This document shows, one piece after another, positions 21,844 through 29,592 of a DNA stretch of 35,889 bases. Where the stretch lies: positions 1 through 35,889 of IMG/VR virus record IMGVR_UViG_3300042475_004263, one strand, 5' to 3'. Position numbers and translations under genes: made by a program. How positions within the stretch are numbered: position 1 is the first letter of the stretch; each line of letters starts with the position of its first letter. A model generated the notes under the pieces. That model was not told the origin of the DNA, did no database searches, and was given only the letters and a program-made list of their open reading frames with translations. Source of the stretch: a virus.

Positions 21844-22759
21844 CTGGATCAAACTCCGCACGAACCTCCCCGGCGATCCCGCCGTCATCGCCATGGCCCG
21901 CGCCCTCCGCGAAGACGCCTTCACCATCGTCGGCCGCCTCCATGCCTTGTGGGCCTGGGCCGACCAGCACACCGACGACGGCGATCTGCCCTACACCGTC
22001 CTCGCCGACATCGACGACGTTGTGAAAAAACGCGGCTTCGCCCAGCAAATGCTCCGCGTCGGCTGGCTCGAGCACCGCGGCGAAGAGCCCGGCGTCATCA
22101 TCCCCATGTGGGACCGCCACAACGGCCGCAGCGCCAAGAAACGCTGCCTCGACAGTGAAGCCCAGCGCCGCAAACGCGAAACCCACACTGACATAAATCG
22201 AACCATGTCAGAATCCCATTCTGACAAAACGCGACCCGAGCCTGACCAGAGAAGAGAAGAGAATAGTAATACCCCTATAGTCCCCGCAAGCGGGGACGAA
22301 AAGCTCGAGGAAAAGCCAGCTCATCTCCTCCGCGCCATGGCCCTCTTCCGCATGCGCCCGACCACCCCGCTCGACCGATCATCCGCCCGCGCATGGAAAA
22401 CCGCCAAGGCCGCAGTCGCCGCCACGTCCGACGCCGAATGGTCCCGCCTCGAAGCCTACTACGCCGCCGAGCTCGCCGACAAAGACGACTACCGCCGCCA
22501 AGACCTCAGCACCCTGCTGAACCACTGGTCCGGCGAACTCACCAAAGCCACCCGCTATTGCGAACGCCAAGGCTTGCATCCCGAAAATTCGCAAAAAAAA
22601 GAAACGCCCCCCCCGCCCGACGACCTCTGGCGCGAAGTCCTCCACGCCCTCTATCCCGACAGCGACCCGTCCGTCTACAGCACCTGGTCCCAAGTCCCCG
22701 ACAGCCTCCGCACCGAGATCCTGTCCGCCATACAGCTCGCCGAAAAGGAGGCCGCATGA
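21833..22759 (+). CDS. Phage replication initiator / replisome organiser
   Basis: 308 residues from the ATG at 21833, with AAAGGA upstream. The N-terminal about 105 residues (WIKLRTNLPGDPAVIAMARA, GRLHALWAWADQH, GFAQQMLRVGWLE, then VIIPMWDRHNGRSAKKR) match the winged-helix initiator domain common in phages of GC-rich bacteria. A low-complexity linker (about 115-165) is followed by a C-terminal helical domain that could contact helicase. By analogy with lambda O, it would bind the origin and recruit the DnaB-like helicase encoded at 23721. The DNA encoding the linker carries inverted repeats (22188-22225) that may be the origin. Confidence 0.75.
   Translation: MAGDWIKLRTNLPGDPAVIAMARALREDAFTIVGRLHALWAWADQHTDDGDLPYTVLADIDDVVKKRGFAQQMLRVGWLEHRGEEPGVIIPMWDRHNGRSAKKRCLDSEAQRRKRETHTDINRTMSESHSDKTRPEPDQRREENSNTPIVPASGDEKLEEKPAHLLRAMALFRMRPTTPLDRSSARAWKTAKAAVAATSDAEWSRLEAYYAAELADKDDYRRQDLSTLLNHWSGELTKATRYCERQGLHPENSQKKETPPPPDDLWREVLHALYPDSDPSVYSTWSQVPDSLRTEILSAIQLAEKEAA
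22188..22225. other. Origin candidate: inverted repeats inside the initiator gene
   Basis: CTGACAT (22188) pairs with ATGTCAG (22205); GTCAGAAT-CCC-ATTCTGAC (22207-22225) forms an 8-bp-arm inverted repeat. The shared core is CTGACA/TGTCAG. An A/G-rich, lower-GC stretch (AGAGAAGAGAAGAGAATAGT) follows at about 22248. This resembles origins placed inside phage O-type genes. Confidence 0.4.
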
Positions 22760-22854
22760 TCGCCCCTGTCCTCGCCTACATCCTGCTCTTCGGCCTCCTC
22801 GCCATCATCCTCGCCACCATCTTCGACGACGACAACGGCCCCCGCCATCCATGA
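22756..22854 (+). CDS. Very small membrane protein (32 aa)
   Basis: ATGA overlaps on both sides. One membrane span (VLAYILLFGLLAIILATIF) then DDDNGPRHP. Function unknown; kept because of the exact coupling. Confidence 0.5.
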   Translation: MIAPVLAYILLFGLLAIILATIFDDDNGPRHP

Positions 22855-23159
22855 GCCGCGCCCTACAGACCGCCTTCCGCATGTGCAGCCGCAAAGTCCG
22901 CTACGCCCGCGCCGCCGACGCCCAGCGCGACCAGCCCGGTATGCGCCATTACCACTGCCCCATCTGCGCCGGCTGGCACGCCAGCAGCCCCGGTTGGCAC
23001 AAGCTCCGCGCCTACAAACGCCTCAAGCGCAAGATCCAGGAAGCCATCTGGTTCAACCCCATACCTTTGCCCCTGACCCATGGTGCGGCGGGAGATCCGC
23101 CGACCGGGCGCCACACAGTAGTGCACCGCATGAAACAGGCAGGAGCAACCCCCCTATGA
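22851..23159 (+). CDS. Small zinc-finger-like phage protein (102 aa)
   Basis: CSRKVRYARAADAQ at residues 12-25, then RHYHCPICAGWHASSPGWH, giving Cys12 plus C-x2-C and His residues, a common small phage zinc-binding pattern (Y-x-C-x2-C-x-G-W-H). A basic helix KLRAYKRLKRKIQEAIW follows. Possibly nucleic-acid binding. ATGA coupling to both neighbours. Confidence 0.6.
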   Translation: MSRALQTAFRMCSRKVRYARAADAQRDQPGMRHYHCPICAGWHASSPGWHKLRAYKRLKRKIQEAIWFNPIPLPLTHGAAGDPPTGRHTVVHRMKQAGATPL

Positions 23160-23254
23160 CAAACAAAACCCGCACCCAACTCCGCACCGGCCTCCTCCTG
23201 TTGGCCGCGCTTGCCATCTACACCGCCCTCGGCCTCGCCCTCATCTTCCCATGA
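23156..23254 (+). CDS. Very small membrane protein (32 aa)
   Basis: MTNKTRTQLRT followed by one span GLLLLAALAIYTALGLALIF. Coupled at both ends (ATGA). Function unknown. Confidence 0.5.
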   Translation: MTNKTRTQLRTGLLLLAALAIYTALGLALIFP

Positions 23255-23427
23255 ACAAATTCCCCAAAGACTTCCCCACGGCACCGACCAGCATCCAACT
23301 GGCCGAGTTGTATGACAAAGCCGCGCAGCGCATCGAGAAGCTCGAACGCGCCCTAAAACTCTGCGCCCCACTAACCCAAAGAGCCATCGACGCCCGCAGC
23401 GAAGCCCTCGACCCCGACTTGCAATGA
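23251..23427 (+). CDS. Small coiled-coil protein (58 aa)
   Basis: The central helix (IQLAELYDKAAQRIEKLERA) has a heptad pattern. Coupled by ATGA at both ends. No family recognised. Confidence 0.5.
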   Translation: MNKFPKDFPTAPTSIQLAELYDKAAQRIEKLERALKLCAPLTQRAIDARSEALDPDLQ

Positions 23428-23648
23428 ACCGCACCAGCTCACCCCTCCGGCACTACAAGCAGAAGATCGGTCTCACCACCACCACCTTCCGCAAATGGCG
23501 CCACACCACCATGCGCGGCCGCCGCACCACCCCCGGCACGCAAGACACCAACTTCCGCGGCCGCCAGCGCGTCAAACGCCTCCGCCTCCGCAAACTCCAA
23601 CGCCAAGCCCGCCAGGTAGGGCGGGGCCTCCGGACCCGCCGCCTCTGA
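23424..23648 (+). CDS. Highly basic small protein with REP-encoded C-terminus
   Basis: 74 residues, very Arg/Lys-rich (RGRQRVKRLRLRKLQRQAR), probably nucleic-acid binding. The last nine residues (VGRGLRTRRL) are encoded by a type A palindromic repeat (23616-23641), so the original stop was probably displaced by repeat insertion. Coupled to the preceding gene by ATGA. Confidence 0.55.
   Translation: MNRTSSPLRHYKQKIGLTTTTFRKWRHTTMRGRRTTPGTQDTNFRGRQRVKRLRLRKLQRQARQVGRGLRTRRL
23616..23641 (+). repeat. REP-like element type A, copy 3
   Basis: GTAGGGCGGGGCC head and palindrome as in the copy at 2089. Forms the 3' end of the small basic gene. Confidence 0.8.
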
Positions 23649-23649
23649 C

Positions 23650-23710
23650 CCTCTCCAATCTCAAATCTCCAATCCCTGCCAACTGCCAACTGCCAACTGC
23701 CAACTTTCCC
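23650..23710 (+). repeat. Heptad tract (ATCTCCA then CCAACTG types)
   Basis: About eight consecutive 7-nt units (CTCTCCA, ATCTCAA, ATCTCCA, ATCCCTG, then CCAACTG three times and CCAACTT) fill the spacer before the helicase ATG at 23721. No Shine-Dalgarno is seen. It directly follows a REP-like element. Confidence 0.75.
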
Positions 23711-23720
23711 TTCTTCCACC

Positions 23721-25118
23721 ATGACCCCTGACAACACCCAAATCCCCCTCTGGTCCCACGAAGCCGAAGCCAGCCTCATCAGCTCCGTCCTCAACGGCGG
23801 CCAGCCCACCCTCGACGCCGCCCTCGAGCTGGTCCAGGACGACTGGTTCTTCGCCCCGGTGAATAAAACCGCCTGGCTCCTCCTCAAAGACATCGCCCAC
23901 AAACGCCAACCCCTCGACCTCCTCACCTACACCGAAGCCTGGCGCCAATCCGGCGAGCTCGCCAAGATCGAGGGGGGCCCCGGCTACATCACCAGCGAAT
24001 ACACCCGCATCGCCGGGAATCTCACCCATTGGGCCGACCAGCTCCGCGACTACTGGCGCCGCCGCGAGATCCACCGCATCGGCCTCGAGCTCGTCCTCGA
24101 GAGCCGCAACTTCCAACGCCCCACCGACGACATCCTCGACGCCAGCGAAAAAATGCTCCTCGACCTCCGCCTCGAGACCAAGCAATCCGGCCTCGTCCAT
24201 TGTGCCGACGCCGTCGACGCCGCCGCCACCCGCATCGAACTCGCCCACAAAAAACGCGGCAAACCCATCGGCATCGCCACCGGCTTCAGCGACCTCGACC
24301 GCATGACCGGCGGCCTCAAGCCCGGCCAACTCATCATCATCGCCGCCCGCCCCAGCATGGGCAAATCCGCCTTCGCCACCAACATCGCCGAGCACGCCTG
24401 CCTCACCGACAAAGTCCCCACCGCCCTCTTCAGCCTAGAAATGACCGGCGAAGAATTAATGGAACGCGTCCTCTGCACCCAATCCGGCGTCAAACTCCAA
24501 CGCGTCCGCGACGGCTTTATGTCAAAAGACGAAATGGCCAAGCTCGGCCGCAAAGTAGGCGAGATCGTCGACGCCCCCCTCTACCTCGACGAGACCCCCG
24601 CGCTGTCCATCGCCGCCTTCCGCGCCCGAGCGAGACGCGCCGTAGCGAAACACGGCGTCAAACTCCTCATCATCGACTACCTCCAGTTGATGAAAGGCAG
24701 CACCAAACGCGCCGCCCAAGACCGCCGCCTAGAGATCGACGAAATCAGCTCCGGCCTCAAAGCCACGGCCAAAGAACTAGGCGTCCCCGTCATCGCCTTG
24801 AGCCAACTCAACCGCGACGCCGAAGAAAGAGCCGAGCCCAAGCTCAGCCACCTCCGCGAAAGCGGCAGCATCGAACAAGACGCCGACGTCGTAGCCCTCC
24901 TCCACCGCCCCGAACGAGTAAGTCATAAAGAAGAAGACAAGGGCAAAGCCGTCCTCATCCTGGCCAAACAACGCAACGGCCCCGTCGGCAGAATCGAAAT
25001 GCACTTCGACGCCGAAATCACCCAATTCCGCAGCTCAACCGAAAAGCTCTACAGCAACAACAAAGCCGAACGCCAAACCTACCAACCCAAAAACTTCAAC
25101 GACCCCGACGGGAACTAA
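23721..25118 (+). CDS. dnaB: DnaB-like replicative helicase
   Basis: 465 residues, the normal DnaB length. N-terminal domain (about 8-105) starts with PLWSHEAEASLISSVLNGG, then a linker helix, then the RecA-like domain. Walker A is A-R-P-S-M-G-K-S (209-216), Walker B LLIIDYLQL (315-323), motif SQLNR (361-365), RESGSIEQDADVVALLHRPE (379-398) and the KQRNGPVG arginine-finger loop (about 427-434). It unwinds DNA 5' to 3' at the fork; loading is probably by the initiator at 21833. No phage polymerase is seen, so it would work with the host replisome. Confidence 0.95.
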   Translation: MTPDNTQIPLWSHEAEASLISSVLNGGQPTLDAALELVQDDWFFAPVNKTAWLLLKDIAHKRQPLDLLTYTEAWRQSGELAKIEGGPGYITSEYTRIAGNLTHWADQLRDYWRRREIHRIGLELVLESRNFQRPTDDILDASEKMLLDLRLETKQSGLVHCADAVDAAATRIELAHKKRGKPIGIATGFSDLDRMTGGLKPGQLIIIAARPSMGKSAFATNIAEHACLTDKVPTALFSLEMTGEELMERVLCTQSGVKLQRVRDGFMSKDEMAKLGRKVGEIVDAPLYLDETPALSIAAFRARARRAVAKHGVKLLIIDYLQLMKGSTKRAAQDRRLEIDEISSGLKATAKELGVPVIALSQLNRDAEERAEPKLSHLRESGSIEQDADVVALLHRPERVSHKEEDKGKAVLILAKQRNGPVGRIEMHFDAEITQFRSSTEKLYSNNKAERQTYQPKNFNDPDGN

Positions 25119-25123
25119 TCACC

Positions 25124-25420
25124 ATGAAAACCGCCAAGAAGAAACCCAAAGTCAAACGCAAGGCCAAGCGTCCTGTTGATCCGGACAATCCAAAGCAAGT
25201 CAACGCCGCCCTCGACAAAGCCGACTACTGCATCGCCCAAATCGCCTGCGGCATGGCCACCGAAAAAGCCGTGCTCTTCACCCTTGAGCGCTTCATCCGC
25301 TGCCACCGCGTTCAGCTCGCCAAGTTCATCATCGAGAACTCCGACTGCGCCAACCCCGTGGAACTGGCCCGCCGCATTCTGGTCATCTGCAAATGGCTCG
25401 AACTTAAAACCCGCAACTAG
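25124..25420 (+). CDS. Small protein, unknown (98 aa)
   Basis: A very basic N-terminus (KTAKKKPKVKRKAKR) then a helical domain: ADYCIAQIACGMATEKAVLF, then FIRCHRVQLAKFIIENS and ELARRILVICKWLELK. 5 nt after the helicase gene. Possibly DNA associated; no family recognised. Confidence 0.6.
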   Translation: MKTAKKKPKVKRKAKRPVDPDNPKQVNAALDKADYCIAQIACGMATEKAVLFTLERFIRCHRVQLAKFIIENSDCANPVELARRILVICKWLELKTRN

Positions 25421-25422
25421 CC

Positions 25423-25743
25423 ATGAGCCACCAAGAAAAGATCGAAAGAATCAACGCCCAGCTCAACACCAGCGAGACCTGGGCCAGACGCTGGCAAGTC
25501 GAGCGCGAGCACAACGAACGCCTTTGCAAACAAGCCAGTCTCGCACGCGAAGGAATCCAACAACTCCGCGCCCGCGCCATCGAACGCTACAGTCACAACC
25601 AACGCTACGCCGCCGACCTCCGCACCGCGGACGACCCCAAGCGCGCCGACGTCTACGAGCGCATGTGCGTCGTCCAATCCGGCATGGTCCGCGCCCTGGA
25701 CGACGTCCTCCAACTCTTCGACCAAATCGAACACATCGACTAA
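25423..25743 (+). CDS. Coiled-coil protein, unknown (106 aa)
   Basis: Almost wholly helical and charged (KIERINAQLNTSETWARRWQ, later VVQSGMVRALDDVLQLFDQI). Starts 2 nt after the preceding stop. A REP-like element follows 5 nt after the stop. Confidence 0.6.
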   Translation: MSHQEKIERINAQLNTSETWARRWQVEREHNERLCKQASLAREGIQQLRARAIERYSHNQRYAADLRTADDPKRADVYERMCVVQSGMVRALDDVLQLFDQIEHID

Positions 25744-25748
25744 CCGGG

Positions 25749-25774
25749 GTAGGGCGGGGCCTCCGGACCCGCCG
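25749..25774 (+). repeat. REP-like element type A, copy 4
   Basis: Intergenic copy identical in pattern to that at 2089, followed at 25804-25830 by ATCTCCA/ATTTCAA heptads leading to the ATG at 25832. Confidence 0.85.
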
Positions 25775-25803
25775 CCCTCTCAGCCGAAGACAGCCCTTAG
25801 GCA

Positions 25804-25830
25804 AATCTCCAATTTCAAATCTCCAATCCC
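25804..25830 (+). repeat. Heptad tract (ATCTCCA/ATTTCAA type)
   Basis: Units ATCTCCA, ATTTCAA, ATCTCCA, ATCCC end 1 nt before the ATG at 25832, again taking the place of a ribosome-binding site. Confidence 0.65.
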
Positions 25831-25831
25831 T

Positions 25832-26143
25832 ATGACACCCACCAAAACCACCATCCTCCACGGCCTCCTCGACGAAGCCGGCCAAGTCGCCGAACGCTAC
25901 TACGCCGCCCTTGATGCCCTCGACATGCGCCAGCGCGAATTCTGCGAAGCCGTCGGCCCCGCCTTGAAAGCCGCGTCCCAGCTCACCGGCACGCACATCC
26001 GCGACCTATCCGCCGTCACCGACGTCCATCCGTCCATGTGGACCAAAATATTCAACGGCCGCAGCACCCTGCACCGCCGCGAATACATCAACGCCGTCCG
26101 CCTCCTCACCGGCGAGATCCAGCCCAACTCCACTGCCAACTGA
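25832..26143 (+). CDS. Small HTH-like regulator candidate (103 aa)
   Basis: An N-terminal helix pair, then IRDLSAVTDVHPSMWTKIFN, continuing GRSTLHRREYINAVRLLTGE, which follows the Cro/C1 pattern (recognition helix P-S-M-W-T-K-I, then N-G-R). The last residues (PNSTAN) and stop TGA are encoded by heptad repeat DNA (ACTGCCAACTGA). Confidence 0.55.
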   Translation: MTPTKTTILHGLLDEAGQVAERYYAALDALDMRQREFCEAVGPALKAASQLTGTHIRDLSAVTDVHPSMWTKIFNGRSTLHRREYINAVRLLTGEIQPNSTAN

Positions 26144-26146
26144 CAG

Positions 26147-26191
26147 CCGAGTCCGCGAGACAGGTTTGCAGAAGCAAACCAACCGATACTG
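26147..26191 (+). repeat. Hairpin repeat family C, copy 1
   Basis: AGCCGAGTCCGCGAGACA then GGTTTGC-AGAA-GCAAACC (26163-26180) and GATACTG. The second copy at 30329 has compensating changes in the stem. Heptads of the CTGCCAA type follow both copies. Confidence 0.7.
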
Positions 26192-26246
26192 ACTACTGCC
26201 AACTTTCCCACCTTCCCACCTTCCCACCTTCCCACCTTCCTACCTC
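26192..26246 (+). repeat. Tandem tract (8-nt CCCACCTT units)
   Basis: After ACTACTGCCAACTTT come five nearly perfect 8-nt units TTCCCACC, ending 3 nt before the ATG at 26250. Similar CACCTTC units occur at 1380-1410. Confidence 0.75.
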
Positions 26247-26249
26247 TTT

Positions 26250-26504
26250 ATGTCATACCAACCAAAACCCGACACCTGGACCCTATTCCCGAACAAATTC
26301 AAAAAAGACGGCAACCATCCCGACTTCAGCGGCACCGCGCTGCTCACGTTACCCGACGGCACCCAAGCCGAATACAAACTCACCGCCTGGAAGCGCGTCA
26401 CGAAAACCGACGTCAAATTCATCGGCGGCTTCATCAAAATCAAAGAACCCCAAAAAGAACTTCTCCCCGAAACCGAAGCCGGGGCAGGGGAGAACCCGTG
26501 GTAG
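26250..26504 (+). CDS. DUF736-like/ssDNA-binding-like small protein (84 aa)
   Basis: A small beta-rich protein: MSYQPKPDTWTLFPNKFKKD, HPDFSGTALLTLPDGTQ, AEYKLTAWKR, TDVKFIGGFIKIK. The layout (N-x-F/K-K-D then H-P-D-F-S-G-T, then W) resembles small phage OB-fold-like proteins often found near recombination and replication genes. Its TAG stop is the TAG of the GTAGGG head of a REP-like element, so the repeat abuts or has replaced the original end. Confidence 0.5.
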   Translation: MSYQPKPDTWTLFPNKFKKDGNHPDFSGTALLTLPDGTQAEYKLTAWKRVTKTDVKFIGGFIKIKEPQKELLPETEAGAGENPW

Positions 26505-26526
26505 GGCGGGGCCTCCGGACCCGCCG
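26501..26526 (+). repeat. REP-like element type A, copy 5
   Basis: The GTAGGG head supplies the stop codon (TAG, 26502-26504) of the preceding gene. Followed by GTCACAA-type heptads (26528-26553). Confidence 0.85.
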
Positions 26527-26527
26527 C

Positions 26528-26553
26528 ACTCGTCACAAGTCACACGTCACTCC
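26528..26553 (+). repeat. Heptad tract (GTCACNN type)
   Basis: ACTCGTCACAAGTCACACGT-type units between the REP-like element and the ATG at 26558; same type as at 692 and 27855. Confidence 0.7.
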
Positions 26554-26557
26554 TCCT

Positions 26558-26866
26558 ATGGCCGGCAAAGGCAGCAAACCAAGACCCGTGAACCCGCGCA
26601 CCTACGCCGCGAACTACGCCGCGATCCGCTGGTCCGATCCTCCGACTGTTTCCACCCCGGTAGGGTCCGCTGGCCCAGCGGACCGCCCATCATATCCCGA
26701 CTGGATATGCCACGAATGCGGCCGCAAGCACGGCCGCGGCTGGCCCGAAGGCCACGTCGCCACCTTCCACGCCGGCACCTGCGACATCTGCGGCCAATCC
26801 GCCAGCGTCACCGAACCCCGCGACTACGGCCACCTCCGAGCCTGGCCACTGTCAACTGCCAACTGA
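26558..26866 (+). CDS. Zinc-finger protein with REP-encoded linker (102 aa)
   Basis: Basic start (AGKGSKPRPVNPRTYAANYA), then a linker STPVGSAGPADRPSY encoded by a type B repeat (26660-26687), then a treble-clef-like pattern C-H-E-C-G-R-K-H ... C-D-I-C-G (about 64-93). Probably DNA binding. The C-terminus LSTAN and its TGA stop come from a heptad unit, as in the gene at 25832. An upstream in-frame ATG at 26498 would only translate repeat DNA. Confidence 0.6.
   Translation: MAGKGSKPRPVNPRTYAANYAAIRWSDPPTVSTPVGSAGPADRPSYPDWICHECGRKHGRGWPEGHVATFHAGTCDICGQSASVTEPRDYGHLRAWPLSTAN
26660..26687 (+). repeat. REP-like element type B, copy 4 (in CDS)
   Basis: GTAGGG then TCCGCTGGCCCAGCGGA palindrome. 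The stem differs from other type B copies on both arms in a compensating way. Encodes VGSAGPADR. Confidence 0.8.
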
Positions 26867-26880
26867 AAACTGCCAACTCT
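26847..26880 (+). repeat. Heptad tract (CAACTGC type)
   Basis: Units TCAACTG, CCAACTG, AAAACTG, CCAACTC run through the stop codon of the zinc-finger gene up to the ATG at 26887. Confidence 0.7.
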
Positions 26881-26886
26881 GCCCTT

Positions 26887-27507
26887 ATGTCCTACATCCA
26901 AAAACCCAACACCTGCCCGAAATGCGGTTCGCCGCAAGAATCACCAGAACTGGACGGAACCACAGCGCGTATTTGGTTTACCTGCGGGAGCTACGGCTAC
27001 GCAGACGAACCAGAACAACTCGTCTACAGGTCAGACAAATGCCTCGTCAGAGAGGAAATTAACACCCTGCAGCGCAAGGTCGAGGAACTGCAGATCGAGT
27101 TGGATTTCGCCAACGAAGCCATCGATCAGCGGGAGCGTTCTCGCAAAGAGACCGAAACACGACTTTGCGAGATCCAAGCTGCACAGGATTATTGGCATAG
27201 CAAATGGAAAGATGCGTGTGAAAACGCCAGAATTAAACACAAACAAGTTTGTGAACTAAAGCGGGAGCGAAACAGGCTTATCGACGACCTCCAAGCCTCC
27301 ACGATCCACAGTTGCGGGGACTCCTGCAGTCGCCCCATGTGTGTGTTGCGGAGGGAGAGGGATGCTTACAAGGAGGCGTTGCAGATGTGTGTTTTTTGGG
27401 CTGAATCCATCAGCCGTAGAGTCACCGAGGACAGAGACAGCATAAATTGGACGGGACTGCAGATAGCTCGCAAGGCTCTGGCAGACATCCAAAAGGAGGC
27501 GAAATGA
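26887..27507 (+). CDS. Zinc-ribbon plus coiled-coil protein (206 aa)
   Basis: The N-terminus has CPKCG (residues 10-14) with a partner Cys later (WFTCGSYGY), a partial zinc ribbon. Residues about 58-150 are a long coiled coil (INTLQRKVEELQIELDFANE ... NARIKHKQVCELKRERNRLI). The C-terminal part has CGDSCSRPMC and a helix. No family recognised. It and the next gene have lower GC than neighbours. An upstream in-frame extension is not supported because it crosses other genes. Coupled to the next gene (ATGA). Confidence 0.6.
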   Translation: MSYIQKPNTCPKCGSPQESPELDGTTARIWFTCGSYGYADEPEQLVYRSDKCLVREEINTLQRKVEELQIELDFANEAIDQRERSRKETETRLCEIQAAQDYWHSKWKDACENARIKHKQVCELKRERNRLIDDLQASTIHSCGDSCSRPMCVLRRERDAYKEALQMCVFWAESISRRVTEDRDSINWTGLQIARKALADIQKEAK

Positions 27508-27842
27508 CCAGCGCAGAAATCAACATCGCCATCGCGCAAGCGTGTGGGTGGACGGACACCGAAATCGTCAATGAGGGTGGAAAGCTAATGTATGGGCAGA
27601 CAGAAGTTCCAAACTATTGCAACGATCTCAACGCTATGCACAAAGCCGAGATGCGTATTCCAGAAGACAGGCAAGCCGTATACGACACGCACTTGGTCGC
27701 TATCGTTGGCAAGGAAACGGGCCTAATGCCCAGCTTGCAGTTTCGCTGCATTCACGCATCAGCAAAACAGCGAGCCAAGGCATTCCTGCGAACTGTCGGA
27801 AAATGGACGCCGCAGCAGTGGGGCGCAACAAAAACCAAGTGA
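27504..27842 (+). CDS. Phage ABA-sandwich-like protein (112 aa)
   Basis: INIAIAQACGWTDTEI near the start, then VPNYCNDLNAMHKAEMRI (about 51-68) and a C-terminal ASAKQRAKAFLRTVGKW. The 'P-x-Y-x-x-D-L-N-A-M-H-x-A-E' segment is common in small phage proteins of the ABA-sandwich type. Function unknown. Heptads separate it from the terminase gene. Confidence 0.6.
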   Translation: MTSAEINIAIAQACGWTDTEIVNEGGKLMYGQTEVPNYCNDLNAMHKAEMRIPEDRQAVYDTHLVAIVGKETGLMPSLQFRCIHASAKQRAKAFLRTVGKWTPQQWGATKTK

Positions 27843-27854
27843 CCTCAGCCATCT

Positions 27855-27885
27855 GAACACGTCACTCGTCACAAGTCACACGTCA
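27855..27885 (+). repeat. Heptad tract (GTCACTC type)
   Basis: ACACGTCACTCGTCACAAGT and similar units fill the spacer before the terminase start at 27894. Confidence 0.7.
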
Positions 27886-27893
27886 GGCGCCTT

Positions 27894-29591
27894 ATGATTT
27901 TCACCCAGCACCAAATTCATAAGGCGCCGTCCATCCTCGGCCGCGACCCCGCCGGCAACGTCCTCGTCCGCTTCGACGACGGCGTCCGCCGCATGACCCC
28001 GGATCAGCTCGTCGAATTCCACAAACTTTTCGAAGAGCGCATCCGTCTCGAGATCGAAGATCCTTACCGCTACGGCGCCGTCCTGCCCGTTTGGTCCACG
28101 GCCGACCGCCAATTCGCCGAACTCCGCGAGCAATTCCCCAAAGGCGTCACCGAGCTCCTCATCCTCGGCGGCAACCGCGCCAGCAAATCCCGCTACCTCG
28201 CCCGCCGCGCCGTGCAGATCCTGGTCAATACCCCCGGCGCCAAAGTCTGGTGCCTGCAATCCACCGAAGCCTCCAGCATCCAGAACCAGCAACCCTACAT
28301 CTGGGAATACCTGCCCGCCGAATGGAAACCCGCCGCCTCCGGCAAACTCCGCAAAGGCGTCGTCACGAACATCACCTACTCGCAGAAAGGCGGATTCACC
28401 GAAAACTCCTTCGTCCTCCCGAACGGCAGCCAGTGCTGGTTCAAATTTTACTCCATGGACGTCAAAGCCGTAGAAGGTGCCGAATTAACCTACTGCTGGG
28501 CCGACGAACTCGTCAGTCCCGAGTGGATCGAAGCCCTCCGCTTCCGCCTCATCACCCGCAACGGCGAGCTCGCCGTCGGCTTCACGCCCGTCCTCGGCTA
28601 CACCGACACCGTCGCCGAATACCTCGCCGGCGCCATCACCCTCGAAGATACCGAAGCCGAGCTCGTCCTCGACATCAAAGGCCGCCCCATCCGCGTCCCC
28701 CGCGTCCAGCAATGCGCCAAGCCCACCGCCCGCGTCGTCTACTTCCACACTGCCGACAACCCCTTCGGCAACTACGACGCGATGAAGACCGAACTCATCA
28801 AGTCCCCCAAAGACCGCATCCTCATGCGAGCCTACGGCGTCCCCACGAAAAAGGCCGCCAACATGTTCGTCAACTTCAATACGAACATCCACGTCATCCC
28901 CCCCGACCGCGTGCCGAAACGCGGCGTCAACTACCAGGTCGTCGATCCCTGCTCCGGCCGCAACTGGTTCATGATTTGGGCGCGATTCGACGCCGCCGGC
29001 CGCTGCTTCGTTTATGACGAATGGCCCAGCCAGGTCCGCGAAGTCCCCGGCGTCGGCCTCCCCGGGCCCTGGGCCGTCCCCGGCGGCAACAACCCCGACG
29101 GCATTGCCGGCGACGCCCAGCGCAGCTTCGGCTTCGGGTTAAGCCACTACAAACTCGAGATCGAAAACATCGAAACCCGCCACGCCCGCGACGCCGAAGA
29201 CTTCGTCGTCTTCGAGCGCATCATGGACAGCCGGTATGGCAACGCCGCCACCGTCGCCAGGGAAGGGGCGACAACCTTGATCGAAGAATGCGCCGAGATC
29301 GGCCTCCACTTCACCGCCGCCCCGGGGGACGGCATCGCCGAAGGCGTCACCATGATTATTAACTGGCTGTCTTACGACGACAGCAAACCCATCGACGCCC
29401 TCAACCAGCCGACCCTCTACGTCACGAGCAACTGCAAAAACCTCATCTTCGCCCTCAGCCAATACACGGGGACGGGCCCCAAAACCTCCGGAACAAAAGA
29501 TGCCATCGACGTCCTGAGATACCTCGTCTTAAGCGGCGCCAGCTACCACGACAACACCGACCTCAGCTTCCAACCCCTCGGCAGCTACTGA
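27894..29591 (+). CDS. terL: Terminase large subunit
   Basis: 565 residues. ATPase domain: adenine-binding region near VLPVWSTADRQFAELREQFP (64-83), Walker A variant G-G-N-R-A-S-K-S (92-99), Walker B ELTYCWADE with D204/E205 (197-205), coupling motif near LAVGFTP. The nuclease domain starts around QVVDPCSGRNWFMIWARFDA (first acidic residue D351 or so), with later acidic residues in GIAGDAQRSF and DAIDVLRYLV. It packages DNA into the procapsid through the portal. No small terminase subunit was recognised next to it. Confidence 0.9.
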   Translation: MIFTQHQIHKAPSILGRDPAGNVLVRFDDGVRRMTPDQLVEFHKLFEERIRLEIEDPYRYGAVLPVWSTADRQFAELREQFPKGVTELLILGGNRASKSRYLARRAVQILVNTPGAKVWCLQSTEASSIQNQQPYIWEYLPAEWKPAASGKLRKGVVTNITYSQKGGFTENSFVLPNGSQCWFKFYSMDVKAVEGAELTYCWADELVSPEWIEALRFRLITRNGELAVGFTPVLGYTDTVAEYLAGAITLEDTEAELVLDIKGRPIRVPRVQQCAKPTARVVYFHTADNPFGNYDAMKTELIKSPKDRILMRAYGVPTKKAANMFVNFNTNIHVIPPDRVPKRGVNYQVVDPCSGRNWFMIWARFDAAGRCFVYDEWPSQVREVPGVGLPGPWAVPGGNNPDGIAGDAQRSFGFGLSHYKLEIENIETRHARDAEDFVVFERIMDSRYGNAATVAREGATTLIEECAEIGLHFTAAPGDGIAEGVTMIINWLSYDDSKPIDALNQPTLYVTSNCKNLIFALSQYTGTGPKTSGTKDAIDVLRYLVLSGASYHDNTDLSFQPLGSY

Positions 29592-29592
29592 A

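Noticed and set aside
26038-26886. Upstream extension of the zinc-ribbon/coiled-coil gene to 489 codons
   Set aside because: It overlaps three better-supported genes and several repeat tracts; the ATG at 26887 is the natural start.
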